Made by a program: the position numbers and the translations under genes. The notes beneath the pieces are model-generated. The model was not told the origin of the DNA and searched no databases. It saw only the letters and a list, made by a program, of their open reading frames with translations. This document shows, in pieces, positions 34,185 to 43,530 of a stretch of DNA of 64,000 nt; position 1 is the stretch's first letter, and every line of letters begins with the position of its first letter. Location: the NCBI GenBank assembly GCA_964565415.1, contig CAZMEX010000008.1, positions 10,638-74,637 on the forward strand, in the 5' to 3' direction. This DNA comes from JAIOSM01 sp964565415. Its GTDB lineage: Bacteria > Desulfobacterota > Desulfobacteria > Desulfobacterales > Desulfobacteraceae.

Positions 34185-35312
34185 ATGGAGCATCTATTTT
34201 TAGAATTTTTTCAAAATACTGGTTTTTTCCTATGCGATTACCGCAATATTATAATGATATTAATTGGTTTTATATTTATTTATCTTGGGATTGTAAAAGA
34301 TTATGAGCCTCTTTTACTGGTTCCCATTGGTTTTGGCATGCTTGTTGGTAATATTCCGATTTTCAAAGGGCTTGGGCTTGGTATTTATGAGCCCAACAGC
34401 GTTCTCCATTATCTCTACTTTGGAGTAACCCAGGGCATATACCCCCCGCTTATTTTTCTTGGGATTGGTGCAATGACTGATTTTTCAACACTGCTTGCAC
34501 GTCCTGTACTCATGCTCCTTGGAGCTGCTGCCCAGATGGGCGTATTTTTGACATTCCTTGGCGCCCTTGCTTTGGGTTTTGATCCTAAAGAGGCTGCGTC
34601 CATTGGTATTATTGGTGGTGCAGACGGACCCACAGCAATATTTTTAACGGCAAAGCTTGCTCCCAGCCTGATAGGTCCAATTGCTGTTGCAGCCTATTCA
34701 TATATGGCACTTGTTCCTGTTATTCAGCCTCCTATCATGAGGCTTTTAACAACCAGAAAAGAGCGGCTTATAAGAATGGAAGAGCCGCGCCTGGTTGGGA
34801 AAAAAGAGAAGATTGTTTTCCCCATTATTGCATTCTTACTGTGCTGTTTTCTGGCACCGGCAGCACTGCCGCTTCTTGGAATGCTCTGTTTTGGAAACCT
34901 TTTAAAAGAGGCTGTTGTAACCGAGAGACTTGCCCAGACAGCCAGGACTTCACTTATTGATATTGCAACTATACTTCTTGGTCTAACAGTTGGAGCAAGT
35001 ACCCAGGGTGATGTTTTTTTAACCTCGGCATCAATCAAAATTTTTATTTTAGGTGCTCTCTCTTTTGCTGTAGCAACTGCATCGGGATTGATTTTTGCAA
35101 AAATTATGAATCTTTTTGTAAATCCCAAGATTAATCCTCTGCTGGGTGCAGCAGGAGTCTCTGCTGTTCCTGATTCAGCAAGAGTTGTCCAGATAGTCGG
35201 TCAAAAAGAAGACCCGTCAAATTTTCTTTTAATGCATGCCATGGCTCCTAATGTGTCGGGTGTTATAGGTTCTGCTGTCGCAGCAGGGATTCTCTGGAGT
35301 TTTATGGCTTAG
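34185..35312 (+). CDS. Sodium-ion-translocating decarboxylase beta subunit (OadB/GcdB-like)
   Basis: 375 residues, about nine to eleven membrane helices. The beta subunit couples decarboxylation of a carboxybiotin carrier to sodium export. Family signature GIIGGADGPTAIFLTAKLAP is present with its essential Asp, as are LLVPIGFGMLVGN near the N-terminus and NPLLGAAGVSAVPDSARVVQ (split by its flanking strands) with the conserved second-half Asn/Ser residues. It follows oadG by 73 bases, with AAGGA before the ATG. The alpha subunit and biotin carrier must be encoded elsewhere. The 3' end overlaps the convergent DUF362 gene by 11 bases. Confidence 0.92.
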   Translation: MEHLFLEFFQNTGFFLCDYRNIIMILIGFIFIYLGIVKDYEPLLLVPIGFGMLVGNIPIFKGLGLGIYEPNSVLHYLYFGVTQGIYPPLIFLGIGAMTDFSTLLARPVLMLLGAAAQMGVFLTFLGALALGFDPKEAASIGIIGGADGPTAIFLTAKLAPSLIGPIAVAAYSYMALVPVIQPPIMRLLTTRKERLIRMEEPRLVGKKEKIVFPIIAFLLCCFLAPAALPLLGMLCFGNLLKEAVVTERLAQTARTSLIDIATILLGLTVGASTQGDVFLTSASIKIFILGALSFAVATASGLIFAKIMNLFVNPKINPLLGAAGVSAVPDSARVVQIVGQKEDPSNFLLMHAMAPNVSGVIGSAVAAGILWSFMA

Positions 35313-36450
35313 GCATTATTTTGACTTCATGGGAGAGGGTCTCGACTTTTTCAAGTTGGTAATCTAAAGTTCCAAGACCAAGCTTTTCAGCATATTCAAG
35401 TTGATATTGCCACTCAATATCAGGGTAGAGACCTCTGATTTTATCCTCCCCCTTTTTCTTATTGCGTTTGAGTATGCTTCCGGGAAGCGCCTCTTCATTG
35501 TTGACAAGGTCTGCCGAAGCCTGGTCAATGGCAACAGGATCCTTTGATGCAACTATCCCAATGTCCCTTACAATTGGATAATCATTAAAAGGAATGCAAT
35601 CACATTTTGGGGTTATATCAGCAATTATATTTACAAAAAAACTCTTCCCTTGTTTCCCTTTTAATACTCCTTTTGTATATTCAACCATTTTCTCCATAAA
35701 CAGAGGCACATCCTGATCCCATCTTATTTTTACTGCATCATTGGGGCATCTGATAATACACTCCCCACAACCAATACATTGTTTTGAATCAATCCAGGCT
35801 TTTTTCTCTTTAAGCTCAATTGCTTTTGTGGGGCAGTGATTTATACACTCTGAACATGCAATGCAGCTCTTTTTTTTAACTTTTGGGCTTACGCTTGAGT
35901 GCTGTACCATTTTGCCTTTTCTTGAGGCACAACCCATGCCAAGGTTTTTCAATGTTCCACCAAATCCAGCAAGTTCATGCCCCTTAAAGTGGGCAATGGA
36001 AACTATTGCATCAGCATTTACAATTTCCGAGCCAATATAAACATCAGAGCAGTTTTTCTGGTTAATATCTATTTTTGCCTCTGTTTTGCCCCTTAGCCCA
36101 TCGGCAATGATCAATGGGGTTGCATCCATACTTGAGTATGAAAAACCGTTGTCAATTGCTGTTTTAATATGTGATACTGCATCACTTCTTGATCCTGCAT
36201 AAAGCGTATTTGCATCGGTTAAAAATGGGGTAGCACCGGTTTTTTTTATGCATTTGATAATTTTACGGATATATGGGGGACGGATAAATGCAGTATTGCC
36301 TTTTTCACCAAAATGGATTTTGACTGCAACCAGGTTTTCTTTATCCAGTACATCATTTATTCCAGCTAGTTCACAAAGCCTTGCAATTTTGTCAACAACA
36401 CTCTCTTTTGATGTTGCCCTGAAATCAGTAAAGTATACTTTAGATGCCAT
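35302..36450 (-). CDS. DUF362 protein with two 4Fe-4S clusters
   Basis: 382 residues. The N-terminal DUF362 domain (about 1-180: VAVKIHFGEKGNTAFIRP, FLTDANTLYAGSRSD, IVSIAHFKGHELAGFGGTLKN in segments) is followed by a bacterial ferredoxin-type domain with CIACSECINHCP and CIGCGECIIRCP, then a second DUF362-like part. It is a soluble, probably cytoplasmic electron-transfer protein; its partner is unknown. Members are common in anaerobes, often annotated simply as 4Fe-4S binding protein. A short leader and a 59-base gap separate it from the histidine kinase gene upstream on the same strand. Confidence 0.9.
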   Translation of the reverse strand: MASKVYFTDFRATSKESVVDKIARLCELAGINDVLDKENLVAVKIHFGEKGNTAFIRPPYIRKIIKCIKKTGATPFLTDANTLYAGSRSDAVSHIKTAIDNGFSYSSMDATPLIIADGLRGKTEAKIDINQKNCSDVYIGSEIVNADAIVSIAHFKGHELAGFGGTLKNLGMGCASRKGKMVQHSSVSPKVKKKSCIACSECINHCPTKAIELKEKKAWIDSKQCIGCGECIIRCPNDAVKIRWDQDVPLFMEKMVEYTKGVLKGKQGKSFFVNIIADITPKCDCIPFNDYPIVRDIGIVASKDPVAIDQASADLVNNEEALPGSILKRNKKKGEDKIRGLYPDIEWQYQLEYAEKLGLGTLDYQLEKVETLSHEVKIMPKP

Positions 36451-36509
36451 ATTGTCTCCTTAAATAATGCAATAATAGATGTTGTTGTAGATTGTCTTTA
36501 CAACTGTTT

Positions 36510-38648
36510 TCATTGTAATGGTCTGTTGAGCAGTTTATTAATATTGTTTACATAATCTTTATTCTGACATGGTTTTGATATGTGATCAATATTGTCATCT
36601 TTCTGCTTTAATTTTTTTATGGATTCTAAAAATTCTATATTGCCGGAGATAAACAGTATTGGAATTGTCATCTCTTTTTCTCTTATATAGTTATATATAT
36701 CCATTCCATTAATAGCTCCTTCAAGAATATAGTCCAGACTTACCAAGTCATACCTGTTTGAGTTAAACAGCTTTTTTGCAGTCTGTCCATCAGGAGCGAT
36801 GTCTACTCTGTGGTTAAAGGGTTCTCTGGTTAACACTCTGTATTGCACATCTGCAATATCTGCCTCATCTTCAACAATCAGTATATGTTTGCAGGAGTAT
36901 GGTTTTTCTTTTTCAAGTTTTCTTTTTTCTGGATTGATTGATTTTTTTTCAGTAACAGGCAGGCAGACAGTAATTTTTGTACCTGACTCAAGTTCTGATT
37001 TTACTGCAATGGTACCTTTATGCTGATCAATATATTTTTTTACATTGGACATCCCATAGCCAGTGCCTTTGATGTCTGATGTGTATGAATCTATTATGTC
37101 ATTGCTGCCTTTTAATGTAAAAGATGGCTCAAAAATCTTTTTTATATGTTTTTGCGGGATACCGCATCCATTATCTTTAATTTCAAAGCATACATTATCG
37201 TTAAGGTTGAATGTCCTGATAATAATCAGGGGGTTTTCAACCCTGCTTACAGCATGGATTGAGTTTTGTACAAGGTTGACAATAGCATGCTCAATCATTC
37301 CCGGATCAGCAAGTAAGTCTGGAGCAACAGAGCTGTTTTCCCTTATCAGCTCAATGCCTTGCAAATCCTTTTTAAGCAGATTCACAACCAGGTCAATTTT
37401 GTCATTAATTTTGAAAAATTCCTGCTTGGGCTCATTGCTTTTTGCAAAGGCAACCAGGTTTTTTGTTAAATTTCTTCCCCGGATAGTCTGATCAAATATT
37501 AATTTGAAAGATTTGCGTGCTGCAGCATCCTCGCAGTCTAAAATCGATAGCTCAGCATTGCCCATTATAATACCAAGAATATTATTAAAATCGTGGGCCA
37601 TTTTCCCGGCTATCTGTCCTACCAGACTAAGTTTTTTTTGTTCCCCGGCAATTTTTTGAGCTTTTATTTTTTCTTTCTCTTCCTGTTTTAGTTCAGTAAT
37701 ATCATGGACAACAACCTGTGCTCTTTTTAATTTTTTATTTTTGTAGATAAAATCCCTGCTTAAAATAGCACTTAGTTTTTTACCATCCTTATTAATAATA
37801 TTATATTCGGTATTATCTGATATCGGTTCATAAGCCAGGGCTTTTTTAACTACTTCAGCGATGAGCTTTCTGCTCTCTTGTGTGAAGATGTGCAAGGGAT
37901 TCATGGATAACAACTCTTTTTCTGAGTAACCTGTGTATGAGCACATAACTCTATTCACACTGACGAGTTTGCCTTTGGTAAAATCATATTCATACATCCC
38001 TGATGGAGCATTATTGTAGATGTGTTTATATTTTTTTTCACTCTCGCGCAGAGACCCTATCAACTTTTGTTCTTTTTCATGGGAGCGGTTAAGTCCCTTG
38101 AGAAGGATAGACACTGAAATGGAACATAGTGCATTTAATATTATAAAATTAACACTTGCCACGTACATATGCGTGGGGTGGTTGAAATCAGGGAATGATT
38201 GTCCAAAATCAGTAGTAGCAACCAGGAAACCAATAACAAAAATTGTTGCAATATTGACCAGCACAGTAAAAATTGCAGCTCTTGATCCCAATAAGATTCC
38301 TGCAATGAGAGAGAAGCTGAAAAGCCAGAAAGGTCCACCGCCTAAAGGACCAATATAAATTGTAAGGAAAAGACCAATTGAATAGATGAATAGTACAGTA
38401 ATAGCTGTTCTGATTTTAAAACTTATGTCAGGTAAGGTTAAAAGCATGACCCATGATATCCATGCTGAAACATCAAAAATCAGTAAACCCCAGAGATGTT
38501 CTTTAAACACCAGAGGCAGGACAGATAGAAGATTTAATGCTCCTAGCAATACTCCAAAAAAAAGGATTGAGAAGAGAATTCTCTCTCGCCAGTATGGAAG
38601 AGTGTCAATTTTATGATCACTCAGTGGCAGCATTTTAGTAATTCTCAT
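36510..38648 (-). CDS. Membrane hybrid sensor histidine kinase (PAS, HisKA, HATPase, receiver)
   Basis: 712 residues. About six membrane helices occupy residues 25-190, with little periplasmic sequence, so signals are probably sensed in or at the membrane. A PAS domain (about 205-325, KYKHIYNNAPSGMYEYDF) precedes the HisKA box with His in MAHDFNNILG. The ATPase has NLVQNSIHAV (N box), DNGCGIP and GTGYGMSNV. The C-terminal receiver (about 590-712) has VEDEADIAD, acceptor Asp in VSLDYILEG and Lys in ISKPCQ. The HDFNN kinase type is typical of NtrB-like hybrid kinases. No output regulator is adjacent. The first gene is the kinase and DUF362 follows 59 bases later, possibly in one transcript. Confidence 0.92.
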   Translation of the reverse strand: MRITKMLPLSDHKIDTLPYWRERILFSILFFGVLLGALNLLSVLPLVFKEHLWGLLIFDVSAWISWVMLLTLPDISFKIRTAITVLFIYSIGLFLTIYIGPLGGGPFWLFSFSLIAGILLGSRAAIFTVLVNIATIFVIGFLVATTDFGQSFPDFNHPTHMYVASVNFIILNALCSISVSILLKGLNRSHEKEQKLIGSLRESEKKYKHIYNNAPSGMYEYDFTKGKLVSVNRVMCSYTGYSEKELLSMNPLHIFTQESRKLIAEVVKKALAYEPISDNTEYNIINKDGKKLSAILSRDFIYKNKKLKRAQVVVHDITELKQEEKEKIKAQKIAGEQKKLSLVGQIAGKMAHDFNNILGIIMGNAELSILDCEDAAARKSFKLIFDQTIRGRNLTKNLVAFAKSNEPKQEFFKINDKIDLVVNLLKKDLQGIELIRENSSVAPDLLADPGMIEHAIVNLVQNSIHAVSRVENPLIIIRTFNLNDNVCFEIKDNGCGIPQKHIKKIFEPSFTLKGSNDIIDSYTSDIKGTGYGMSNVKKYIDQHKGTIAVKSELESGTKITVCLPVTEKKSINPEKRKLEKEKPYSCKHILIVEDEADIADVQYRVLTREPFNHRVDIAPDGQTAKKLFNSNRYDLVSLDYILEGAINGMDIYNYIREKEMTIPILFISGNIEFLESIKKLKQKDDNIDHISKPCQNKDYVNNINKLLNRPLQ

Positions 38649-38955
38649 TCAGCGTTTTCTCCGCTGTATTGTGATGTTGATACTCAAGTTTGCCATCTTA
38701 AAAACCAGCCTGCAATATAAAATTGTTTAATTTTATTGGATCTGATATATTCTCTTTATTTTGTATATTGCTATTCTAAATTTATGATAATAAGACTACA
38801 ATATTTGAAAAATCAAATCAAATGAATTTTCATTGGGGCAGTGTAAATGTTTTTATTGACATTAAAGCAGAATAAATTTAGCATATATTTATTGTGCATT
38901 GGTGATGGTATTAAAAGCACACTATTTTAAATTAATTGTGTGGATGGGGTGACAA
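38649..38955. other. Divergent intergenic region, histidine kinase / GntR regulator
   Basis: 307 bases with no convincing gene. It contains a short inverted repeat ATTTGA-AAAA-TCAAAT (38803-38818) and a good plus-strand promoter match (38856-38884) for the GntR gene. No promoter is obvious for the kinase. Confidence 0.6.
38856..38884 (+). promoter_or_regulatory. Candidate promoter of the GntR-family regulator gene
   Basis: TTGACA (38856-38861), 17-base spacer, TAGCAT (38879-38884). This gives a leader of about 65 bases before the GTG start at 38956. Confidence 0.5.
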
Positions 38956-39573
38956 GTGAATTCGCAGGAAATTTTTGAAATTTTAAGAGGAAAAATTATC
39001 CATCTTGAACTTGAGCCGGAAAAGGTTTTAAACCTGAGCGAACTTGCAGATGAATTCAATGTGAGTCGAACACCAATAAAAGAAATCCTGCTTTTGCTCC
39101 AGGCAGAAGAGTGGATTGTGAGGCATGGTTCACATTTCATTGTAACTCCTTTGAGCCTTGAACGTATTCGTGAAATAACCGAAATTCGTATGGTGCTTGA
39201 GGTCCAGGCAAATGTCTGGGCTATGCAGCGTATCACTCCGCCTGAATTAAAGCACCTTAAAGGGTTGGAAGATCAGATTCTTAATTTCAAGAGCAGTTGC
39301 AGTAATGAAGAAATCGTTGATTTTGATTTTAAGGTACACCATGATATATTCAAAATTGCCAAGAATACACACCTTGCAAAACTTCTGGAACGACTTCTGT
39401 GCCATTACCTTCGTTTTTGGCTGTCAATTCCCCGGCAAATCAATCTTGACAGTTTTTTTTCAGAGGCATTACAACTTATCAATGCCATTGAAAAAAAAGA
39501 AGAAGCATTGGTTAAAGAATATACAACAGAGCATATCAGAAGATCTGTTGCTGAAATTATGGGTACAGCATAG
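38956..39573 (+). CDS. GntR-family transcriptional regulator, FCD subfamily
   Basis: 205 residues. An N-terminal winged helix-turn-helix (about 1-65: LNLSELADEFNVSRTPIKEILLLL) is followed by an all-helical FCD ligand domain (about 75-200) with the expected metal-binding Asp/His residues (FDFKVHHDIFKIA). FCD regulators usually respond to carboxylic acids. The N-terminus is a few residues shorter than in most relatives. The start is GTG at 38956 with GGGGTGA about 5-10 bases upstream. The target genes are not known; the gene downstream on the same strand (cyclophilin) is 131 bases away. Confidence 0.88.
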   Translation: MNSQEIFEILRGKIIHLELEPEKVLNLSELADEFNVSRTPIKEILLLLQAEEWIVRHGSHFIVTPLSLERIREITEIRMVLEVQANVWAMQRITPPELKHLKGLEDQILNFKSSCSNEEIVDFDFKVHHDIFKIAKNTHLAKLLERLLCHYLRFWLSIPRQINLDSFFSEALQLINAIEKKEEALVKEYTTEHIRRSVAEIMGTA

Positions 39574-39704
39574 GTTTATGAATTTTTGGTTTATTAAAAA
39601 TCAATTTGCGTTCTGTAATAGTATGCCAGTCTATTTTTTTTCATTTGACAATCTTAAACAAGCACTTAAGTTTTGTCATATTTTTATTAATAAAGGAGAA
39701 TGAC

Positions 39705-40211
39705 ATGTCTGAATTAACAGCTGTTTTTAAAACAAACAAGGGTATCATCAACATAAAATTATTTCCTGACAAGACCCCTGTTACGTGTGGTAGCTTTGTG
39801 AACCTTGCAAAAAAAGAGTATTACAATGGTCTAAAATTCCATCGGGTTATTCCTGATTTCATGATCCAGGGGGGTTGTCCCCAGGGAAATGGAATGGGTG
39901 GTCCGGGATATGAATTCAAAGATGAATTTGATAAGGATCTCAAACATGATAAACCAGGGATTCTTTCCATGGCAAATGCAGGTCCTGGAACAAATGGCAG
40001 CCAGTTTTTTATCACACACGGTCCAACTCCCCACCTTGATGGTGTCCACACTGTTTTTGGTGTGATTGAAAAAGATGAAGATCAGGACATTGTGAACAGC
40101 ATCACCCAGGGTGACATCATTGAAACAATTACCATTAAGGGTGATTGTGATGAGCTGTTTAAACAGGTTAAACCTGAACTTGACGGGTGGAATAAAGTAT
40201 TGGACAAATAA
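39705..40211 (+). CDS. Peptidylprolyl isomerase, cyclophilin type
   Basis: Catalyses cis-trans isomerisation of proline bonds in the cytoplasm. 168 residues from the ATG at 39705, which has AAAGGAG about 6 bases upstream; the longer ORF start at 39606 adds an unrelated hydrophobic leader and is rejected. Cyclophilin motifs: NIKLFPDKTPVTCGSFVNLA near 16-35, FHRVIPDFMIQGG (about 45-57, catalytic Arg), GTNGSQFFI (about 95-103) and LDGVHTVFGVI. It has no signal peptide, so it is the cytoplasmic PpiB type. A clear rho-independent terminator follows. Confidence 0.93.
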   Translation: MSELTAVFKTNKGIINIKLFPDKTPVTCGSFVNLAKKEYYNGLKFHRVIPDFMIQGGCPQGNGMGGPGYEFKDEFDKDLKHDKPGILSMANAGPGTNGSQFFITHGPTPHLDGVHTVFGVIEKDEDQDIVNSITQGDIIETITIKGDCDELFKQVKPELDGWNKVLDK

Positions 40212-40240
40212 CTGCTTCAGCACCAACAAGAAAATAGTGG

Positions 40241-40279
40241 AAAAAAGGTCGGATTTTATATAAATTGCGACCTTTTTTT
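40241..40279 (+). terminator. Rho-independent terminator after the cyclophilin
   Basis: AAAAAAGGTCG (40241-40251) pairs with CGACCTTTTTT (40268-40278); the T-run lies in the 3' arm. It is about 30 bases after the stop codon. The poly-A 5' arm means it could also stop transcription from the opposite strand. Confidence 0.85.
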
Positions 40280-40313
40280 ATGCATTAACCAGGAGAGATA
40301 GAGTGTAAATGAT

Positions 40314-40342
40314 TTGACTTGAATCCCATTTAGATTTATACT
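40314..40342 (+). promoter_or_regulatory. Promoter of the NifS-like gene
   Basis: TTGACT (40314-40319), exactly 17 bases, TATACT (40337-40342). The leader is about 58 bases, ending in AAGGAGAT before the ATG at 40407. Confidence 0.6.
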
Positions 40343-40406
40343 GTATGTATTTTTAATTTAGTATGGATTTATTTTTATAAAATTATTGTAAAAGGAGATA
40401 TAAGTC

Positions 40407-41567
40407 ATGGGTGATTTAATTTATCTTGATAATGGAGCAACCTCTTTTCCAAAACCGGAAGAGGTGTATTCTTACATGGACAGTTTCTACAGGAACAATG
40501 GTGTTAATCCGGGAAGATCAGGCTATGACCTCTCCATTGAGACAGGAAGTGTAATTGAAGATACAAGGAAAATTCTTACCCAATATTTTAATGGCACTGA
40601 TCCAAACAGACTTATTTTCTCATTAAATTCCACTGATGCACTCAATCTTGCAATATCAGGTCTACTTGAACCTGGTGATCATGTGATTACAACAACCTTA
40701 GAACACAACTCTGTTCTAAGGCCTCTTTACCATATGTCTCTATATAGTGGTGTAGAGGTTGATTATATACCATTTGATTCAAAAGGCTTTGTTGATCCTG
40801 ATGATTTTGCAGCAAAAATTAAAAGCAATACCAAACTTGTTGTGTTGAATCATGCATCCAATGTTATCGGGACAATACAGCCTGCAGAGAAAATTGGAAA
40901 GATTTGTAGGGATAACAGCATAACGTTTCTTGTTGATGCCTCCCAGACAGCAGGTAAAATTGAAGTTGATATGGCCAGGCTGAATATTGATGTTGTAGCG
41001 TTTACCGGGCATAAGTCTCTTCTTGGACCTGTGGGGATTGGTGGATTGTGTGTGGGGGACAATGTTGAGATCAAACATACGAGGGCGGGTGGAACAGGCG
41101 TAAAATCTGCTGTTAAGGGTCATCTGGAAGAATATCCTTACAGGCTGGAATATGGAACACTGAATTCTGTTGGAGTTGCAGGATTAAATGCAGGCGTTCA
41201 ATGGCTTTTAAACAAAGGCATTGATAAAATCCATACTAGGGAGATGGCTTTGACCAAAAAGTTTAGAGATGGATTGAATACAATAGAAAATGTAATTACA
41301 TATTGCCAGGATGATCTAACTGATCATATAGGGGTTCTAAGCTTTAATATCAAGGGGTTTGAATCTGTAAATACAGGTACGATCTTAGATGGTGAATATA
41401 ATATCGCCTGCAGAACAGGGTTGCAGTGTGCACCACTGGTTCATGAACAGATTGGAACAGATAAGATCCATGGAACTGTCAGGATGGGTTTTGGCCCATT
41501 TAATACTGAAGAACATGTGCAAAAAGCACTGATTGCCATTAGAGAAATTGCTGAGACATATGTATAA
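40407..41567 (+). CDS. NifS-like PLP-dependent enzyme (cysteine desulfurase family)
   Basis: 386 residues of class V aminotransferase fold. The opening IYLDNGATSFPKP is typical of cysteine desulfurases; PLP is held by Lys in FTGHKSLLGP, with TLEHNSVLRP (about 100-110) and VDASQTAGKIEVD. A cysteine at the mobile-loop position (CRTGLQCAP) fits persulfide formation, and the HXR-type end VRMGFGPFNT is present. The likely job is to remove sulphur (or selenium) from cysteine (selenocysteine). No iscU or other Fe-S assembly gene is adjacent, so it is not part of an isc operon. Its own promoter and RBS are good. Confidence 0.88.
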   Translation: MGDLIYLDNGATSFPKPEEVYSYMDSFYRNNGVNPGRSGYDLSIETGSVIEDTRKILTQYFNGTDPNRLIFSLNSTDALNLAISGLLEPGDHVITTTLEHNSVLRPLYHMSLYSGVEVDYIPFDSKGFVDPDDFAAKIKSNTKLVVLNHASNVIGTIQPAEKIGKICRDNSITFLVDASQTAGKIEVDMARLNIDVVAFTGHKSLLGPVGIGGLCVGDNVEIKHTRAGGTGVKSAVKGHLEEYPYRLEYGTLNSVGVAGLNAGVQWLLNKGIDKIHTREMALTKKFRDGLNTIENVITYCQDDLTDHIGVLSFNIKGFESVNTGTILDGEYNIACRTGLQCAPLVHEQIGTDKIHGTVRMGFGPFNTEEHVQKALIAIREIAETYV

Positions 41568-41599
41568 CTGGTATAGATTAAAGGTTTGTGCTTGACTTG

Positions 41600-41640
41600 C
41601 TTAAATTAAATTTATAAAGTAAAAAAAAATTTAATTTAAG
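41600..41640 (+). promoter_or_regulatory. 14-bp perfect inverted repeat before the ctlX-like gene
   Basis: CTTAAATTAAATTT (41600-41613) and AAATTTAATTTAAG (41627-41640) with a 13-base loop. No T-run follows, so it is not a standard terminator. It ends 26 bases before the ATG at 41667, a fitting place for an operator or leader hairpin. Confidence 0.55.
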
Positions 41641-41666
41641 TGTTGAAAAAGTATAAGAGGAAAATA

Positions 41667-42614
41667 ATGTTAGATGTACCACGGACTACTGATACTGTCT
41701 TGATGGTAAGACCCTATGATTTTGGATTTAATGAAGAGACAGGTCAGGACAACAAATTTCAAAAAAAACTTAAAATATCCAATACCCAGATCAATAGAAA
41801 AGCAAACATCGAATTTCAAAATATGGTTGATCTTCTTGAAAATGAAGGAGTAACTGTATTGATTTTAGAAAAGCCTGACAAACCATATTCAATATCACCC
41901 GATGCAATTTTTCCTAATAACTGGTTTTCCACTGAACATGATGGGACCATACTTGTTTTCCCCATGGCTGCCCAGAACAGACGCTTTGAAAAAAGACCTG
42001 CTGATGTTGAAAGACTGCTGAAAACAAACGGATATAAAGTCAGAAATATTATTAATGTAGGTCATTTAGATGAGACAGACTGTTTTCTTGAAGGTACTGG
42101 AAGTATGGTGATTGATCACCGAGCTGAGATTGTTTATGCTGCAAGATCTAAACGGTGCAATGCTGAACAGTTTGATAACTTTATACGTCTCAGATTTTAT
42201 AAGGAGGGCATACTTTTTGATACAAAAAGTTCAAACGGTTTTCCTGTTTATCACACCAATGTTATGATGGGAATTGGGGAAAAATTTGCTGTTGTCTGTC
42301 TTGAATGTATTAGTAATGATAAGGATAGAACAAGAGTTGCCAACTCTTTAAATAAGTTTTTTGATGTTATTGAGATAACCATGCAGCAGATGGAAAAGCA
42401 TTTTTGCGGCAATATTCTTCAAGTTAATGCCCATGGGAAAAATCCTTTGATTGTTATGTCTGAGCAGGCTTTAGCTGGCTATTCAAAATCAGAGATCAGG
42501 AGATTTGAGCAATATGGCAAGATATTGCCTGTTGATCTTAAAACCATAGAAACTGTTGGTGGAGGTAGTGCCCGCTGCATGATGGCTGAAATTTTTTCTG
42601 AGAAGATACAATAA
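41667..42614 (+). CDS. ctlX: CtlX-like guanidine-modifying hydrolase (arginine deiminase superfamily)
   Basis: 315 residues. It resembles the citrulline-utilisation/dimethylargininase-like branch of the guanidino-modifying superfamily: VRPYDFGFNEET near 16-27, SPDAIFPNNWFST (about 85-97), DETDCFLEGTGSMVID (acidic residues), catalytic His in YHTNVMM and catalytic Cys in GGGSARCMMAEI. The probable substrate is arginine, citrulline or a methylated derivative; this is inference. The start is ATG 41667 with AAGAGG six bases upstream, rather than a GTG 27 bases earlier inside the inverted repeat. It is two bases from the next gene. Confidence 0.8.
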   Translation: MLDVPRTTDTVLMVRPYDFGFNEETGQDNKFQKKLKISNTQINRKANIEFQNMVDLLENEGVTVLILEKPDKPYSISPDAIFPNNWFSTEHDGTILVFPMAAQNRRFEKRPADVERLLKTNGYKVRNIINVGHLDETDCFLEGTGSMVIDHRAEIVYAARSKRCNAEQFDNFIRLRFYKEGILFDTKSSNGFPVYHTNVMMGIGEKFAVVCLECISNDKDRTRVANSLNKFFDVIEITMQQMEKHFCGNILQVNAHGKNPLIVMSEQALAGYSKSEIRRFEQYGKILPVDLKTIETVGGGSARCMMAEIFSEKIQ

Positions 42615-42616
42615 AA

Positions 42617-43522
42617 ATGCTCTATTTCCTTCCACCATTTTTCAGGGGATGCTTTGCATTCTCATTATATACTATACACACTATTTTTCTGTGCATGTCT
42701 CTTTTTTTCATGGCAGCCATTAAATTCTTCATACGTGTTCAGTTTGTTACTGATTTGTGTACGAGATCTCTTATTTTTATTGCCACTTTATGGGTAAGTA
42801 TCAACTCTGTTATTATAAATCTTTTCAGTAGGATAGAGTGGGATGTGCGGGGCTTGGAGCAACTTGAAAAGCAAGAGTGGTACCTTGTGCTTTCCAACCA
42901 CCAGTCCTGGGTTGATATCCTTGTGCTTCAAAAAACATTCAATCGCAAAATACCCATGTTAAAGTTTTTCTTAAAAAAGGAGCTTATCTGGGTGCCCTTT
43001 CTTGGGCTTGCCTGGTGGGCACTGGATTTCCCATTCATGAAACGGTATTCAAAAAGGTTTATTGAGAAAAATCCTCACCTTAAAGGAAAAGATTTTGAAA
43101 AGACCAGAAAAGCATGTGAAAAATTTAAGAAGGTGCCTGTTTCAGTAATGAATTTTGTCGAAGGAACAAGGTTTACAAAAGAGAAAAAAACAGAAGGAAA
43201 CTCTAAATTTGAAAATTTACTTCAACCCAAGGCTGGAGGTGTGGCGTTTGTTTTAGGTACAATGGGTGAATCACTCCATAAAATTATTGATGTTACAATT
43301 GTCTATCCTGGCACCATACCCACATTTTGGCAATTCATTTCAGGCAGGACCCCAAAGGTAATAGTTGATCTTGAAGTAATGCCTGTAACTGATTCTCTTA
43401 TGGGTGATTTTTTCAATGATCAACTTTTTAAAGATAGGTTTTGTAACTGGTTAAATACCCTTTGGGAAGAAAAAGATCGTAAAATAGAAAGTTTGTTAAA
43501 AAAAGAAGACAGTTTTAGATAA
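42617..43522 (+). CDS. PlsC-type membrane acyltransferase (YihG-like)
   Basis: 301 residues. Two N-terminal membrane segments (about 10-32 and 55-75) are followed by the PlsC/LPLAT domain: NHQSWVD (the HX4D catalytic pair, about 93-99), FMKRYSKRF, NFVEGTRF (block III) and a proline-containing block IV around IVYPGTIPT. The length and N-terminus fit YihG, an acyltransferase acting on lysophosphatidic acid or related lipids. The ATG follows the previous stop by two bases, so translation is coupled. The 3' end is eight bases from a convergent gene. Confidence 0.87.
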   Translation: MLYFLPPFFRGCFAFSLYTIHTIFLCMSLFFMAAIKFFIRVQFVTDLCTRSLIFIATLWVSINSVIINLFSRIEWDVRGLEQLEKQEWYLVLSNHQSWVDILVLQKTFNRKIPMLKFFLKKELIWVPFLGLAWWALDFPFMKRYSKRFIEKNPHLKGKDFEKTRKACEKFKKVPVSVMNFVEGTRFTKEKKTEGNSKFENLLQPKAGGVAFVLGTMGESLHKIIDVTIVYPGTIPTFWQFISGRTPKVIVDLEVMPVTDSLMGDFFNDQLFKDRFCNWLNTLWEEKDRKIESLLKKEDSFR

Positions 43523-43530
43523 ATTGGTTT

